Notes under the pieces: generated by a model | What the model was told of the DNA's origin: nothing | Databases searched by the model: none | The model's input: only the letters and a program-made list of their open reading frames with translations | Part shown: piece after piece, positions 42,019-53,313 of the stretch | How the letters are laid out: each line of letters starts with the position of its first letter | Position numbering within the stretch: position 1 is the first letter of the stretch | Translations under genes and position numbers: made by a program | DNA from: Triplophysa rosa | Lineage: Eukaryota > Chordata > Actinopteri > Cypriniformes > Nemacheilidae | Length of the DNA stretch: 64,000 bases | Direction of reading: 5' to 3' | NCBI RefSeq assembly: GCF_024868665.1 | Contig: NC_079891.1 | Location: 33,533,204 to 33,597,203 of the forward strand

Positions 42019-43691
42019 ACGCAGCGGAAAAGAGTAGATCTTTGAGACCCTTTCCTCTCAGCCGTAACATCACACGCGTGCTCACACAATATAGAAAAAC
42101 AAAAAAACTAAGTATACGTTAAACGAAAAATTCACCGAAGGGCACATGGTGGGATCGCGTCCGCCACGTTTGCCGATGGTAAAGCAGCGCAGTTTTCTTT
42201 ATTTTTCCACACGAAATTTTACGGTTGTAAGAAATTGATAGTTAAATAAAGATGGTATGCTTCTAATTTAAGAAAATATACGCAGCTTAAAAGGAAAAAT
42301 TAAATGAACTATTTCTTCGGTTAGTTCTGACAACACTGAGGAAGACGATTGTCAGTCGGTCCGTCAGAAGTTGTACGAAGACGAAGGGTTACGACACACA
42401 CACACACACGGCATAGAGACTGTTCTCGTAACGCGGCTGCATATATTAATGTACATTATGGCTGCACCGGGCGCGAACGATTGCGTTAATGTCTGATATA
42501 CGTACGTAAAGATTCAGAATTCCACCCACTAATGTTCGTAAGTCATTTACGTCAAACTGGTTTTCTGTGCCACTTAAAAATACACGTCATCTTTAAACGA
42601 CAGTATTACAGTAATGTCCATTAGGTGCGCGGCAGTAACACTGTTCGGATTTCCCCGGTTACATGTTACATGTACCTTCCTGTCAAAAAAGGAAAAATCG
42701 TCATTATTATCATTATTATCGTGGACAGTGTTTCAAAAGTTAAATACTGCGTCAAGCCTGACCCACATTGTAAAAAAATTCTGTGTCAAGAAAATAGACA
42801 AATTAAGGAAAAAATATGTACAATTTACAAAAAGAAATTAAAAATAAAATCCTGGCACTGTTAAGCTATCACCCAGATCTGTGGTTTGACACACTCGATT
42901 ACAGGTACCATAGACTTTTCGTTGTTTGGTTGATTTATTTTGGCAAAACAACGTTTTTGACAGTGCACTAGAAATGGGTTTAAAACAGCTTTGAGATTTG
43001 TGATTCTTTTTTTATTATTTAATTTTCATGAAATGCACTTGCCTGTTATACTGTTTCTCAGTGTAGGACGATTACAGATAATACAATATTGTGCATGCTG
43101 GTGATGTATTTATATACCATAGCTCGACTTTATTAACTTTACAAGGTGTAGATGTTATGTATTCATATGAACAAGAAATGCCTACAATTTAATCTTTTCT
43201 ATTTATTACTTTATATTGGATTGTTAAAATATGTTACGATTTTTCTTACGTTTATTGTTTCCTCGCTGAAGTTCGCTATACCAAAAACAATGTGTGTTTA
43301 CCATAAATTAACCTGTTATGGGTGTTGCTCTAGTGACATGCAATTCTTGTATTTGGTTTTTAATAAACAAAAAAGGTGAAAAGACAAAAAATAATCTTAA
43401 AAAGACGAAATCACCAGTGCTCTTTAGCGTGTCTGGTGTTCATTGTAAACTGATTAATGTTGTTCTTCAAATGATTTCTCCTTTCTGTGCTATTTCTGTC
43501 CAACTCTACTGTGAGCTATTGAAGATTTGCTGTGATATCAGTTTTGGTTTTCACTCATGGTACATTAACTCTTTTTATGATTTGTATTTACTTTTGTTTT
43601 CCTCGTCTACTGGTATCTTAAATGTGAGTCATGTAGCGGATGCACATAAGAAACATAATGATGATGATAATAATGATAACTGAAAAATAAA
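42019..43691 (+). other. ywhag: ywhag 3' UTR
   Basis: AT-rich sequence with several AATAAA signals (near 42245, 42841 and 43361). The last, at 43686-43691, is followed by a GTGCTCTTCT stretch and would give a 3' UTR of about 1.7 kb. Long 3' UTRs are usual for this gene; ends not determined. Confidence 0.5.
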
Positions 43692-44335
43692 AACATGACT
43701 GTGCTCTTCTAACCACCAGAGCTGTAGTTGTATGTGCGTGAGTAATTTCCTGTTGACATCAGATTATTAATAATACATTTAAGAATGACACATGGTTCTT
43801 CCACGCACATGATAGTGAGAAAAGAATCTGCCCGGCTGAAACTACCTACTATAGACCACCCTGTTTCCCCTCCCTTCCTGTGCCACCCTGTGCCATCAAG
43901 ATACCCGAGGGCTCTGCTTAATGCCAGCATCTGCCACACAGTTAGTGCCAACAGTTCAGCTTCAGTTTAAAGTTCATTTTAGGGACTGATTTCGTTCAAC
44001 TACATTTACCGACGAAACAACAGATTAGCTTTTGTTGACTTTCTGGATGCCTGTTGTCTTTGCAATGCTTAAACACATAAACCCCATGAATAAGAAGTAT
44101 TATCCCATTGCTATCCTTAAAAATGATATACGTATATCTGTTTATCGGCTTAACTTACACTTCTGTTACCTTCTCTATGACTAAACGTGCTTTTACTCTG
44201 TTCTAAAGTTTGGATGCTATCTTCAATGTATCATTTATTTTTATTTTTTTATGGACTTCAGCATCATCATGCCAACAACAAAATCATTTAAAACAGAAAA
44301 CAAGTAAATGTTTTTGTTTTTCATTTCTACCAGCA
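43692..44335. other. ywhag-hspb1 intergenic, no feature
   Basis: No gene or clear repeat recognised between the convergent genes in this part. Confidence 0.4.
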
Positions 44336-44445
44336 CTTACATGGAAAAAATACTATAGTAAACTGTAGTAAAATTCCTAGATACTTTAGTGTTTTTGAAC
44401 CTTACTATAGTATTCTCTATTCTGTAGTACTTTTTTCATGTGAAG
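44336..44445. mobile_element. Short foldback MITE
   Basis: ACATGGAAAAAATACTATAG at the left is inverted at the right as AGTACTTTTTTCATGTG; the inner TAGTAAACTGTAGT-type words also pair. About 110 bp. Confidence 0.6.
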
Positions 44446-44593
44446 CCTAAATTACATTCAAAAGCTGATTCGTAAAAAAGGCACCCTTGCAGTTTTAAAC
44501 AGGTTTAAAGGTTTTAAATGTCTTCATTTTTATTCAGTGACAAAACTCTATTTCTGTAGCACGTTTCTCTTTAACAGGACGTTTAGGGTCAAT

Positions 44594-44970
44594 TAGGGGC
44601 GGACTGGGAAGCAAAAACGGCCCTGGAGATTTCGGCCCACATCGGCCCTTCGATGAGAGTTCGATTGAATCAGCCCTCCACCATTTCTGTCGACAGGGGG
44701 GGGGGTCTGGGGGGGTGTGATTGATTTAATGATAATGAGTTAATGATCGTGTCATTGCGTTACATGTATACGTGTCCGTCTCGCTAATGCCTTCGCGTTG
44801 CGTGCATTCGCGATGATAACGTCCGCCTGTAATAGCGTCCATCACGGCCCCATACATTTGCGGTCCACCGGGAAAATTTCCAATACTCCGGATGGCCGGA
44901 ACGCACCTGGTCGCGGCCATCGGTAGGACTGGACTTGTCCTGACATGTCCTACTGGTCAGTCCGCCCCTG
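44594..44970. mobile_element. hAT-like MITE with GGGGCGGACTGG termini
   Basis: Left AGGGGCGGACTGGGAAG and right CTGGTCAGTCCGCCCCTG are inverted. Flanking octamers GGGTCAAT and GTGTCAAC agree at six of eight positions, consistent with an aged 8-bp target duplication. Confidence 0.7.
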
Positions 44971-45960
44971 GTGTCAACATCTCTTAAGTAAAACTCCTAT
45001 TTTCTTATTTAGTTCACATAATATTGTAGAAGCTGCATGTTTTAGTAGATGAAGCTCACATGCATGACTTCACTACAATTTGAGACAATGTCTATTACTT
45101 ATTTAAGGGTCTATACCAGTTTCTTTGCTATTTTAAAAGCTAGTCATGGTTAAACAGTTCAATATGGTAAAAAATTACCCGCAGAATACTGAATTAAAGT
45201 CAATGCAAACTGCACAAAATATTTCATTCACTCAGAGAAAACATTAGCTTAAATTACATTCGAATGCTGATTCTAGGAAACACATGGCGCCCTCGTGCTG
45301 CAGGATATCAGTCCACACAACATAGGCCAACTGCAGGAGCAGGCAGTTTGTCTGAGTAAAACAAAGTCAGCAAGGCAGATGTAAGCAGGTTGAGCTGATT
45401 CCTACAGCACCAGCAAATATTGATCCGGCCGAGAGAAGATAAGTGTGTGTGTGAACATTATGCCATCAGCCAAAGACAGACCATGAACAAAAGATGCATG
45501 AGCAGCAAGTCTATACCTGCCTAGACTGAGGATGCCCGGTCTGGACTCTGGTCACTTTCTTCAATATCCAATTACTGTTGAAAGAAAAACAAATCATAAA
45601 TGTTTTGCTTAGATGCTCCTTCATCTGTCTATTAATGAATAAAAGACGACATTAACAGATAAAATAAAAACATAGCTTTGCATCGTTTATTCATAATCAA
45701 CTTTTAAATAGGAAATAATAAACAATATTTGCAATACAATTAGAAGACATCCCATTAAGTAAGACTATCAGGACCTAATGCAAACAAAAAAAAAATGTAT
45801 AAAGAAAGATATTCATTCTCATGGCAGTAATGCGAAAATTAACAGTATTACCAAAATTAGAAATTTCTTTTTTTAAAAATTGCTGTGCACATTTTCCACC
45901 TCAAAAAAATTAAAATATCTCGTGAGAGATGAGATCAATTAATTTAAGATAGGCATACCT
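44971..45960. other. Intergenic, no feature recognised
   Basis: AT-rich sequence without supported gene; poly-A runs near 45788 and 45905. Confidence 0.4.
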
Positions 45961-45964
45961 TTTT

Positions 45965-46460
45965 TAGACCCTATAGACCAATTTGGAGTCGACGTCACGG
46001 TTACGTCACTGCCAGCTGCGCGCGCATACTGGTTGCAGAAAAACAGTGGAAACAAAGCAGTAATGAGTGAAACGGAGGAGACAATTCCTTCAAAAACGTG
46101 TTTTTGTGTTGTTGAATGTCAGAATAGGAATGACAAAAAATTATGGTATTATTTCCTATGGAATACCGTAGTTGAATATGCCATTTTAAGCTAAACAAGT
46201 CATTAAACGAACAGGCTGGATTGACGAAATCATCCGGATCTGTTTATTTTATTTCAGGTAAGGTTTTCTATAATCTTTCTAAGTCTAACTATTTTGAATA
46301 CCGTATCCGTGTAATTCTCTAGTCGTTATGAAGGCTATCTCTTCCGGGTTGTTCTGCAACCAAGATGCGTGCGCATCCCGAATGTTTACTATTAACATAT
46401 CCTATTCCTACTGTCTCGCTCAAAACAATCGTTACGTCACTGGTAACCCACCTGTTAAAC
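45965..46460 (+). pseudogene. Transposon remnant with possible THAP-domain start
   Basis: From ATG at 46064 a frame reads MSETEETIPSKTCFCVVECQ then NRNDKKLWYYF, similar in style to the start of a THAP zinc finger (C-x2-4-C, then NR and a hydrophobic stretch) as found in P-element-like transposases. It ends in stops within about 60 codons. GTTACGTCACTG occurs at both ends of the block (about 45999 and 46432). Probably a decayed P-like element. The rest of the C2CH motif is not visible. Confidence 0.35.
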
Positions 46461-47528
46461 TCTGAATTTCATAGAACTAGCTCAACAAGAAGGCTTTTAA
46501 ACAGAACTCGGGTGCATGAAGTGAAATTGTAAAGCTAAACTGAACAATAAAACGGCCTTTAATTACCGTATTTTTTAGTTACAGCGGACGAAATATGCAC
46601 GTCCCTCCCAACGCCAGAGCGGCGAGCGCTGCCCTCAGTCCCACAATGCACTTCGAGTCGTGAGCTTGACGCCTGCAGCGCTATCCTAGTTCCACGAAAC
46701 GGAAACACTCGCTAATCGCTCAACTTTGTTAAACACACCAGACCGAGTTTCTGGTTTTATTTCTGCTTGCAATCATTTTCGACTCGCATGCAGGATAATG
46801 TAAAAAATATATTTCACGTTGAACATCATGTTCCCTCTTTTATTATTGCAGTGTTTTCTATAATCTCACGTATTGAATGCACAGTGTATTGTTTTTATAA
46901 TCGTATCAATGTTATATTGAAATGAGAGAGTCCGTGTCTTAGGAGAGCTGTCCTACTTCTGCATAGCAGCTGACTGGGTTGTGTTTCCTCCAGTCAAACC
47001 CTCGGCTCAGATCACTACACACGGTGCACACGGGCCTGTTCTCTGGCTCAGCATTGGACAGCTGGCGAAATAAAGAATGGATCCAGACGCAAAGCTGACA
47101 AAGGCGAGAGATGTGAAGAGATAAATCATTTATTCTTGCCTGAAAAGAGGAGTGGCACAACTGTGCTGTACAGAATGTGAACAGATTTCACTGATCTGGC
47201 ATCATTTTCACCAGCAGGCCAATGTGGAATTTACTATAATGGACTGTGCAACCAGAGCAACGATTCAACACATCACTTTTAAAGTTCATAGAGATTCTTT
47301 TGAATTCCAGTGATGCAAGTGATGTTGTTTTCGGACGTAGAAAGTACATTTTGCCAGACACGACCACAGAAAATTATCAATACAGATTTAAAGGTTTTAA
47401 ATGTCTACGCTTCTATTTAACACTTTATTTCTGCACCATGTTTTTGTGTCGACTCGCGTCCTGTCAACAACCCTTTTCCATCTATTTCCTTTATTTTCCA
47501 GCAACGGTCAAAATGGGTGCATATCAGT
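46461..47528. other. Intergenic; CpG-richer patch at 46590-46720
   Basis: 46590-46720 (GCGGACGAAATATGCACGTC, CAGAGCGGCGAGCGCTGCC) is GC-richer and may belong to the preceding transposon remnant or be regulatory. No gene supported. Confidence 0.3.
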
Positions 47529-47978
47529 TAGGGATGTAACGATTCACTCAGCTCACGATGCGATGCGAGTCACGATTCTGATCTCACGATGCAATTTATT
47601 CACGATTTATTTTTACAAAATGAGTTGAAACAAATTAGAAATGAACAACTTCCCTTGCACTATTTCTTAAATGCTTCACGTTTCTTTGTATAATAAAATA
47701 ATGTTTTATTTCAAATAAGAAAACTAAACTGCAATTTTATAACAAATTAATAATAAAAAAAGTCTCTTTAATATAAACAAACTAATACTGTCTGAGCCTT
47801 TCTTGGATTTTTTTGCATTTAAGAAATATCAGCATGTCCACGTTTAGATTTGCAGTGAAAATAGCGGCCCCTGCTGTTCAAAAAATGTATTGCGATTCAG
47901 TTCACACCTCAACCGATTTGAATCGTCACTCATTATAACCGATTTTCAACCGGCTCACGGTGAATCGTTACATCCCTA
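47529..47978. mobile_element. hAT non-autonomous element with perfect 8-bp target duplication
   Basis: Inverted ends TAGGGATGTAACGATTCAC and GTGAATCGTTACATCCCTA; flanked on both sides by ATATCAGT (47521-47528 and 47979-47986). 450 bp. Sub-terminal repeats of CACGATGCGATGCGAGTCAC type are usual for hAT ends. No transposase. Confidence 0.92.
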
Positions 47979-47986
47979 ATATCAGT

Positions 47987-48253
47987 AGATGACATGCATG
48001 ACTTCACTATGAAATACACTGTGCAGTGTGCATAAAACATTTGGAGACGGTGTCTACTACTTATTAACCAGTTTCATCTCTAGCTTTGTTAGTTTCACCA
48101 ATCTCTTAGTATTATTTCACCCGAGTTAAAAACATTTATGTACCTGTAGAGTCCTGTTAAATGATGCTACAGTGACTATTCAGACTTCAAATTATTCAGA
48201 AAAAGTCCATAAATCAAGACAACTGGGACAGGGAATTAAAGCAATTTGGACAG
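47987..48253. other. Intergenic, before the hspb1 3' end
   Basis: No feature recognised. Confidence 0.4.
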
Positions 48254-48259
48254 TTTATT
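48254..48259 (-). terminator. hspb1: Probable hspb1 polyadenylation signal
   Basis: TTTATT on the plus strand, AATAAA on the minus strand, about 315 bp after the hspb1 stop codon. Confidence 0.5.
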
Positions 48260-48574
48260 GAGATGAAGTTGTTACGTAACAATGAAGGGTTTTGACAAAC
48301 TTTTTTAGAATGCTGTGAAAAGCAGTAGGCCTACATAATTCAGGCTCCAGTAAAAAATCCTATTTTACCCCATAAACTTAAGGGGGAAAAAATAAGAAAT
48401 TATATTTTGCATAAAGAAAATGTGACTGTGTGTTCTATGTTGTGAAGTTAAATTCAGTACAATAAATACGTTCCTTATTAATGTTCTTGAAGAGATTCAC
48501 CCATATTGTACACTCTATTCATGCAAGATATTTAATTTATGTGAACCAGTTGCAGCTTGTGTGTGTTGTGGAGC

Positions 48575-48755
48575 TCAAGGTTTTTTCGCTGCTGTGCTGT
48601 CGCTCTTTCCCGAGGCGACGCTGCTGACTGTGTTAACAGGGATGTTGATCTCAGAGGCCATGATGGCCGGTTTGGGCAGTGGGGCTTCAACGGTCAGAAC
48701 TCCTTCAGGAGACAGAGACGAGCTGATGTTCTCTGAGTCAACACCAGAGGGCAGA
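48575..48755 (-). CDS. hspb1: hspb1 exon 3
   Basis: GTTCCAG acceptor; 181 nt completing the Thr codon and encoding [20 protein letters not shown] and onward, with the IPV motif, ending AAKKP and TGA. Confidence 0.93.
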
Positions 48756-51684
48756 CTGGAACATAGAAAAGAAAGATGTAACAACATTTTACAATGAAGT
48801 TGTCACATTTGATCTGTCTAGTCCTCCTAAACTAGAATGATGATAGGCTACAATTTGTTCTTTATGGATTGCAAATTTTCAGAATAAATTTCATTTATTA
48901 ACTGTTGTAGCCTTTGAAATCATTTCTAATGTATGTGACTGTAACTTCCTCCTATGTGGCCCTTTCCTTCAGCTTTAAGGTTCTTATGGCATAGTGTCTA
49001 CTGCTTCATTAATATGTAGAATCCCCCCCCCCCAGTTAATCCAAACCTGTATACATTTCTTTATTAAAAATTCAAAGAGTAACAGTTATTTGGAAAAACT
49101 TTACCGACATTTCTGGGACATCATTGACTACCATAGTATAAAAAATTAAAATGGTAGTCAAATGTGCCCTAGAACGGGTTGTCTCCTAAATTCTTCAAAA
49201 TATCCCATTTTGTAAACAAAACCAACAAAAAAAGATACAATCATTTTTCCTGCTACATTCAATTTAGTATTCTTATTGATTAATTCATTTGCATTATTAT
49301 TTTAACAACAAATTATCCAACACATACACCACTGTTTACAAAGAATCTTATTGGATTATTTTGATCGAAGGGTTTTATTTGAAATCTTTTCTTCTAATAT
49401 TATAGTGCGACGTGTAGTATGTGTAAGGCTGGATCTCTGATGGATTGCAGTACTCACGTGTATTTTCTGGTGAAACTTCTGGACACAAAACCGTGCTCAT
49501 CTTTCCTTTCTTGGTGCTGGCCTACACATACACAAACAAAATCTCTTTAATAATTTTGCTTTTCTTATCTTAAAGGGGACATTTTTAAATAACAGTGCAG
49601 AATCATCATGACAAGCAGTCATGGTGGTGAGTTTTGCAAAACTTTTCTCTTCGTTTTTTCCATACTTGTAAATCACAATGTGCACAACATCAGTGGATTG
49701 TGACTGAGCCTCGTCTTAAAGCGACAGTTCACCCAAAAATGAAAATTCTCTCATCATTTACTCACCTTCGAAATCTGTATAAATTTCTTTGTTCTGCACA
49801 CAGAGAAAGATATTTGGAAGAATGCTTATAACCAAAGAGATCTTGACTCCCATAGTAGGAAAAATGACTTTATCATTATTTTGTTCTGTTGAACACAGAA
49901 GACATTTTGAAGAATGTAGGACAGCAAACAGTTCTGGGGCACTTTTGACTACCATTGTATTTTTTCCTACTGTGGGGGTCAATGGGGGTCAAAATCTGCA
50001 AATAAGCATTCTTCCAAATATCTTTCTCTGTGTTCATCAGAACAAAGACATTTATACAGATTTGGAACAACTGGAAGGTGAGTAAATGATGACAGAATTT
50101 TCATTTTTGGGTGAAGTATCCCTTCAAAGCCCCTCTGTCATACTTTAAATATATCATGTGTTTCACTGCGCTGAGCCTTCACTGCCATCCAAGGCTGACA
50201 TCTGGTAAGCCAGCACCATGCCAACAGCACTGTTTGTTTAGAAAACACATCCCATAATGAGACTGAAACCTCTGAGGTCTCTTATCATCAAACATTACTG
50301 TACATTATTAAAGAGAATAATGATTGTGATCTCCAGGCCATCAGCATTCTTTCCGGTACAGTTTGGATTACATAATAAAGTTATTTCTTTAAAGTTTAAT
50401 TGCTTTGAAATGTTTCCTGCATTGTGATATTATAAAAGCTGGCATACAGGGAACATGAGATCTCTTTACAAGTAATAACGACAAATACTGCAATAGGGAG
50501 TTACAGATCTCAAGATGTTGATTCTTCAACAAAACCTAACTGAGATGTTAATGACATTTTCTGTGCCGTATATCATCTTTGATCATTTTAATCTTCTTCT
50601 AGAAAGCTGCATTCTATCTCTGTATTAAAATGGTTACACTTTCTGTGAGATCAAGCTTTGGCTTCACACTGTCCATTAGGAAGTGAAACTGGAAAGCTCT
50701 TGCAGATGCGGTGGGCTGTGCTCTGCCTGTGTAATATCTCAGGAATTTTGTTGGCTATGAGGATCTGTATGAGCTCCCACCCTTCAGAAGATAAGCTTTT
50801 CCCAACAAGGGCTGTTATTTGGGAGCCTTTCTTAACTTCAACATGACCACATCTCTTTTAGAGTACTTCTACTTTCAAAGTCTACAAAGAAAGCTATTCA
50901 TTTCCTTCCTGAAAGCAAAATGTAAACATACGGAATGTAATAGTTTCAGTGGCCCTAAAAACTAAGTATTTAAACACTTCTTGAATGTCATTGTATCAGA
51001 TACAGAAAATATCTAAGTAAACGTCACTTTAATGTGATTCTGTGATTGTCATCATTTATTCACCCTCACATCATTTCGACCTGTATGAGATATCTTGAAG
51101 AAACTTGATAACCAACAACATTGGCCCCCATTGACTTACATTGTATGAACACAAGACATTTTTCAAAATATCCTCTTGTGTTCTACGGGCGAAAGACTCG
51201 CATACAGGTTTAAACCACACAAGGGTGACGGAATGATGACAGAATTTTCATTTAGGAAAACAAAGGGCTCACCAGTAATCTCCACCACTCCATCTTTGGT
51301 CTTGACGCACAGCTCCTCCGGTGAAAAGTGGTTCACGTCCAGGCTGATCTTCCACGAGTCCTGCGTCTGCTTTATCTCCGACATTCCAGAGCTCAGCTGT
51401 CGGGAAAGGGCCCGGCCGTAAGTGGAGGGCATCACCGGGGGCTGCATCATGGCCGCTGGGGGGGACATGGGCATCTGACTCATGTGCATCAAGGAGGCCA
51501 TATCGGGATGTCCGAAGGGCCGAATGTATCCCGGCCAGTGCGTGCTGGGAAAGGTGGGCAGCTCCTCGGAGAGGTGCGGCATTCCGAAGGTCTGATCGAA
51601 GATCCTGCTGCCCTGGTACCAGTCCCGGAAAGGGTCCCAGGACGGAGATTGCATGAAGCTGAAAGGAATGCGTCTTTCCGCCAT
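48575..51684 (-). CDS. hspb1: hspb1, small heat-shock protein (Hsp27)
   Basis: Three exons on the minus strand, 51273-51684, 49458-49521 and 48575-48755, join to 218 residues (human 205). The N-terminus [20 protein letters not shown] has the WDPF motif. [10 protein letters not shown] (91-100) holds the two serines matching human Ser78 and Ser82, targets of MAPKAP kinase 2. The alpha-crystallin domain runs from about [10 protein letters not shown] (111) through FTRKYT to [16 protein letters not shown], followed by the IPV anchor in SEINIPV and a flexible tail. It is an ATP-independent chaperone forming oligomers and protects actin and unfolded proteins under stress. Odd points: Cys126 (ELCVKTKDG), where human has Thr, and Ser in place of human Cys137 ([10 protein letters not shown]). 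It sits between ywhag and srrm3, as in human. Confidence 0.96.
49021..49236. mobile_element. Angel-like MITE, degraded, in hspb1 intron 2
   Basis: Recognisable pieces AATCCAAACCTGTATACATT, ACCATAGTAT and TTCTTCAAAATATCCCATTT in the family order; termini lost. A C-run at 49025-49033 adjoins it. Confidence 0.5.
49458..49521 (-). CDS. hspb1: hspb1 exon 2
   Basis: 64 nt between a GTGTAG acceptor and an ATACAC/GTGAGT donor; encodes (G)[20 protein letters not shown], the central strands of the alpha-crystallin domain. The polypyrimidine tract is weak, but phase and homology fix the edges. Confidence 0.92.
49717..50125. mobile_element. Angel-like MITE, full length, in hspb1 intron 1
   Basis: Begins TTAAAGCGACAGTTCACCC and ends GGGTGAAGTATCCCTTCAA, with long internal inverted arms (AAGATATTTGGAAGAATGCT; AAGCATTCTTCCAAATATCT). 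Closest relative in the window is 1090-1459, with which it shares the distinctive middle GGACAGCAAACAGTTCTGGG. Confidence 0.85.
50126..51039 (-). other. hspb1: hspb1 intron 1, remainder
   Basis: No exon or clear repeat recognised between the two Angel copies of this intron. Confidence 0.5.
51040..51254. mobile_element. Angel-like MITE next to the hspb1 exon 1 donor
   Basis: Left end ATTGTCATCATTTATTCACC, inner TATCTTGAAGAAACTTGATA and TTTTCAAAATATCCTC, right end GGAATGATGACAGAATTTTC. Termini are trimmed. It ends 18 bp from the edge of hspb1 exon 1. Confidence 0.75.
51273..51684 (-). CDS. hspb1: hspb1 exon 1
   Basis: ATG at 51684 in GCCATGG-type context on the minus strand; 412 nt to an ATTACTG/GTGAGC donor (phase 1). 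Encodes the N-terminal region and the first half of the alpha-crystallin domain up to VVEITG. Confidence 0.96.
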
Positions 51685-51699
51685 GACTGAAGTTTGTGA

Positions 51700-51870
51700 G
51701 TTGCTCGGAAAGTTTCCAGGCGAGTTCTGCCTCCTGTTTGGGAGCTCTGGGATTTATAGGGGCGTTCTTGGCCGACACACCCCCTTCCTTTCACACCGAC
51801 ACACACTACCCCTGAATCCCCCTCCCATCCTGATATTTATAGAAGTGACTAGAATGTCTATTCGTGGACA
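51700..51870 (-). promoter_or_regulatory. hspb1: hspb1 promoter with TATA box and possible heat-shock elements
   Basis: On the minus strand CCTATAAATCCC places a TATAAA box at 51753-51758, about 70 bp upstream of the ATG, implying a short 5' UTR. Candidate gapped heat-shock elements, both imperfect: AGAAGTGACTAGAATGTC at about 51841-51858 (two nGAAn units 10 bp apart) and GGAAAGTTTCC at about 51708-51718 (GAA and TTC with one extra base). Heat-shock control is known for the family; its sites here are inference. Confidence 0.55.
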
Positions 51871-52978
51871 GACAGGCAGAAGAATGGAATCCAAGGCAAA
51901 GGCACTTTACGGCTCTCTGACACAAGATGCCCGAGACACACACACATTAGAATGGACTGAAGGAATGTTAGGGACTGTTGTAAAACAGAAATGCAATTTC
52001 TATATTAATATCTATATTTTAATAGCTACTCCCTTTGTATTACTAACATTTCCTAATATACTCCCTAATATTACAGCACTATAAGAAATATTCTGTGGGC
52101 TTAGTAAATATCACAGAAATAAACAGCTATGTTAACTTAATAAAATCTTTTAAAATCATTTAACTGATTTTTTGTGGGACATATTAAAAAATTGATTAAA
52201 AATTCAACAGTTAATCTAACGATTTTAATAATAATTTACGTATATTATTTAAGTATATTTAATTTTCAAAAAGTATTTAATTAATCAAATATATTTTTTA
52301 ACATACATACAGAAATATTTAAGCTACTCAGATTTACTTTTTTACTTACATTTACTCAATTTAAACAGTATATTTCATTAATTTCAGAGTTTTTAAAAGC
52401 TTTACAATTTTGAGCTAATTTTGAGTGTAAATTGTTTCACGTAAAATCATAGTTACATTTTTTAGAGTGATACCTAACGGTGACCTATCATATTTTTTTA
52501 CTAATAGAAGGTTCATTTTCAGTGTGAATTTACTGAAAAAGTTGCATTTTCAAACAAAAAGGAGACGGATATATGGACATTTACATATAGACAAACAAGG
52601 ACAGAAACTATACTCTATAACACACATTTTTTGTTAGATTTAACTCATTTCTAAGTGAATACAGTAAATCAGTGTATGCATTTCCATTCCTGTATTGTGT
52701 ACAAAAAGTACTACAGTGCTGGAATAACCGAAACATGTTAGAAATGACTAGAAATGTTGAGATTTGATCTGCAACATCAATGCCACAGAACTAAAAATAC
52801 AACTGAATCATTTTCCCACATCAATGTCTGGAGTACCTGAAAACAAGAACCTTCCAGAATGAAACAGTCAGATCACATGAGCTGACACACAAACTACACA
52901 ACAACGGCCCCTAGTGTTGAAAAACAGCAACTGCAAATTAAGACATTCAGAAACTTTCACTGTTTGGGGAAGCGTAAC
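51871..52978. other. hspb1-srrm3 spacer, AT-rich
   Basis: About 52000-52540 is strongly AT-rich. No gene supported. Confidence 0.5.
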
Positions 52979-53192
52979 GGGATAGTTCACCCCAAATTAC
53001 TCAATGACTCTCCCCCATGTCATTTCCAAACCTGTAGGACTTTCTTTCTTCTGCAGAACACAAAAGAAACACTCACAAACACTCCCACTGACTTCCACTG
53101 TATGCACAAAAACCACCACATAATAGTCATATACAGGTTTTGAACAACATAGATGGAAGATGAATCAATTATGACAGAATTTCTTTAATGTT
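52979..53192. mobile_element. Angel-like MITE, degraded
   Basis: GGGATAGTTCACCCCAAATT at the left, TTCCAAACCTGTAGGACTTT and TTCTTCTGCAGAACACAAAA inside, then AATTATGACAGAATTTC at the right; lies between hspb1 and the srrm3 3' end. Confidence 0.7.
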
Positions 53193-53307
53193 TTACAGAT
53201 GTTGTGTTCTAAAAACTGTGTGCACCACATACACAGTTCACGTACACCTAAATGACTGAGCAAAATGAAGAAGAAAAACAGGACAACGTCTCTCCGTTTG
53301 TGATAGT

Positions 53308-53313
53308 TTTATT
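53308..53313 (-). terminator. srrm3: Probable srrm3 polyadenylation signal
   Basis: TTTATT on the plus strand gives AATAAA on the minus strand, followed in that direction by CTATCACAAACGG and a GTTGTCCTGT stretch. It would give a 3' UTR of about 2.2 kb. Confidence 0.45.

Noticed and set aside
51269..51806. Overlapping ORFs in other frames across hspb1 exon 1
   Set aside because: Only the 51273-51684 frame has homology, splice sites and the WDPF and alpha-crystallin motifs.
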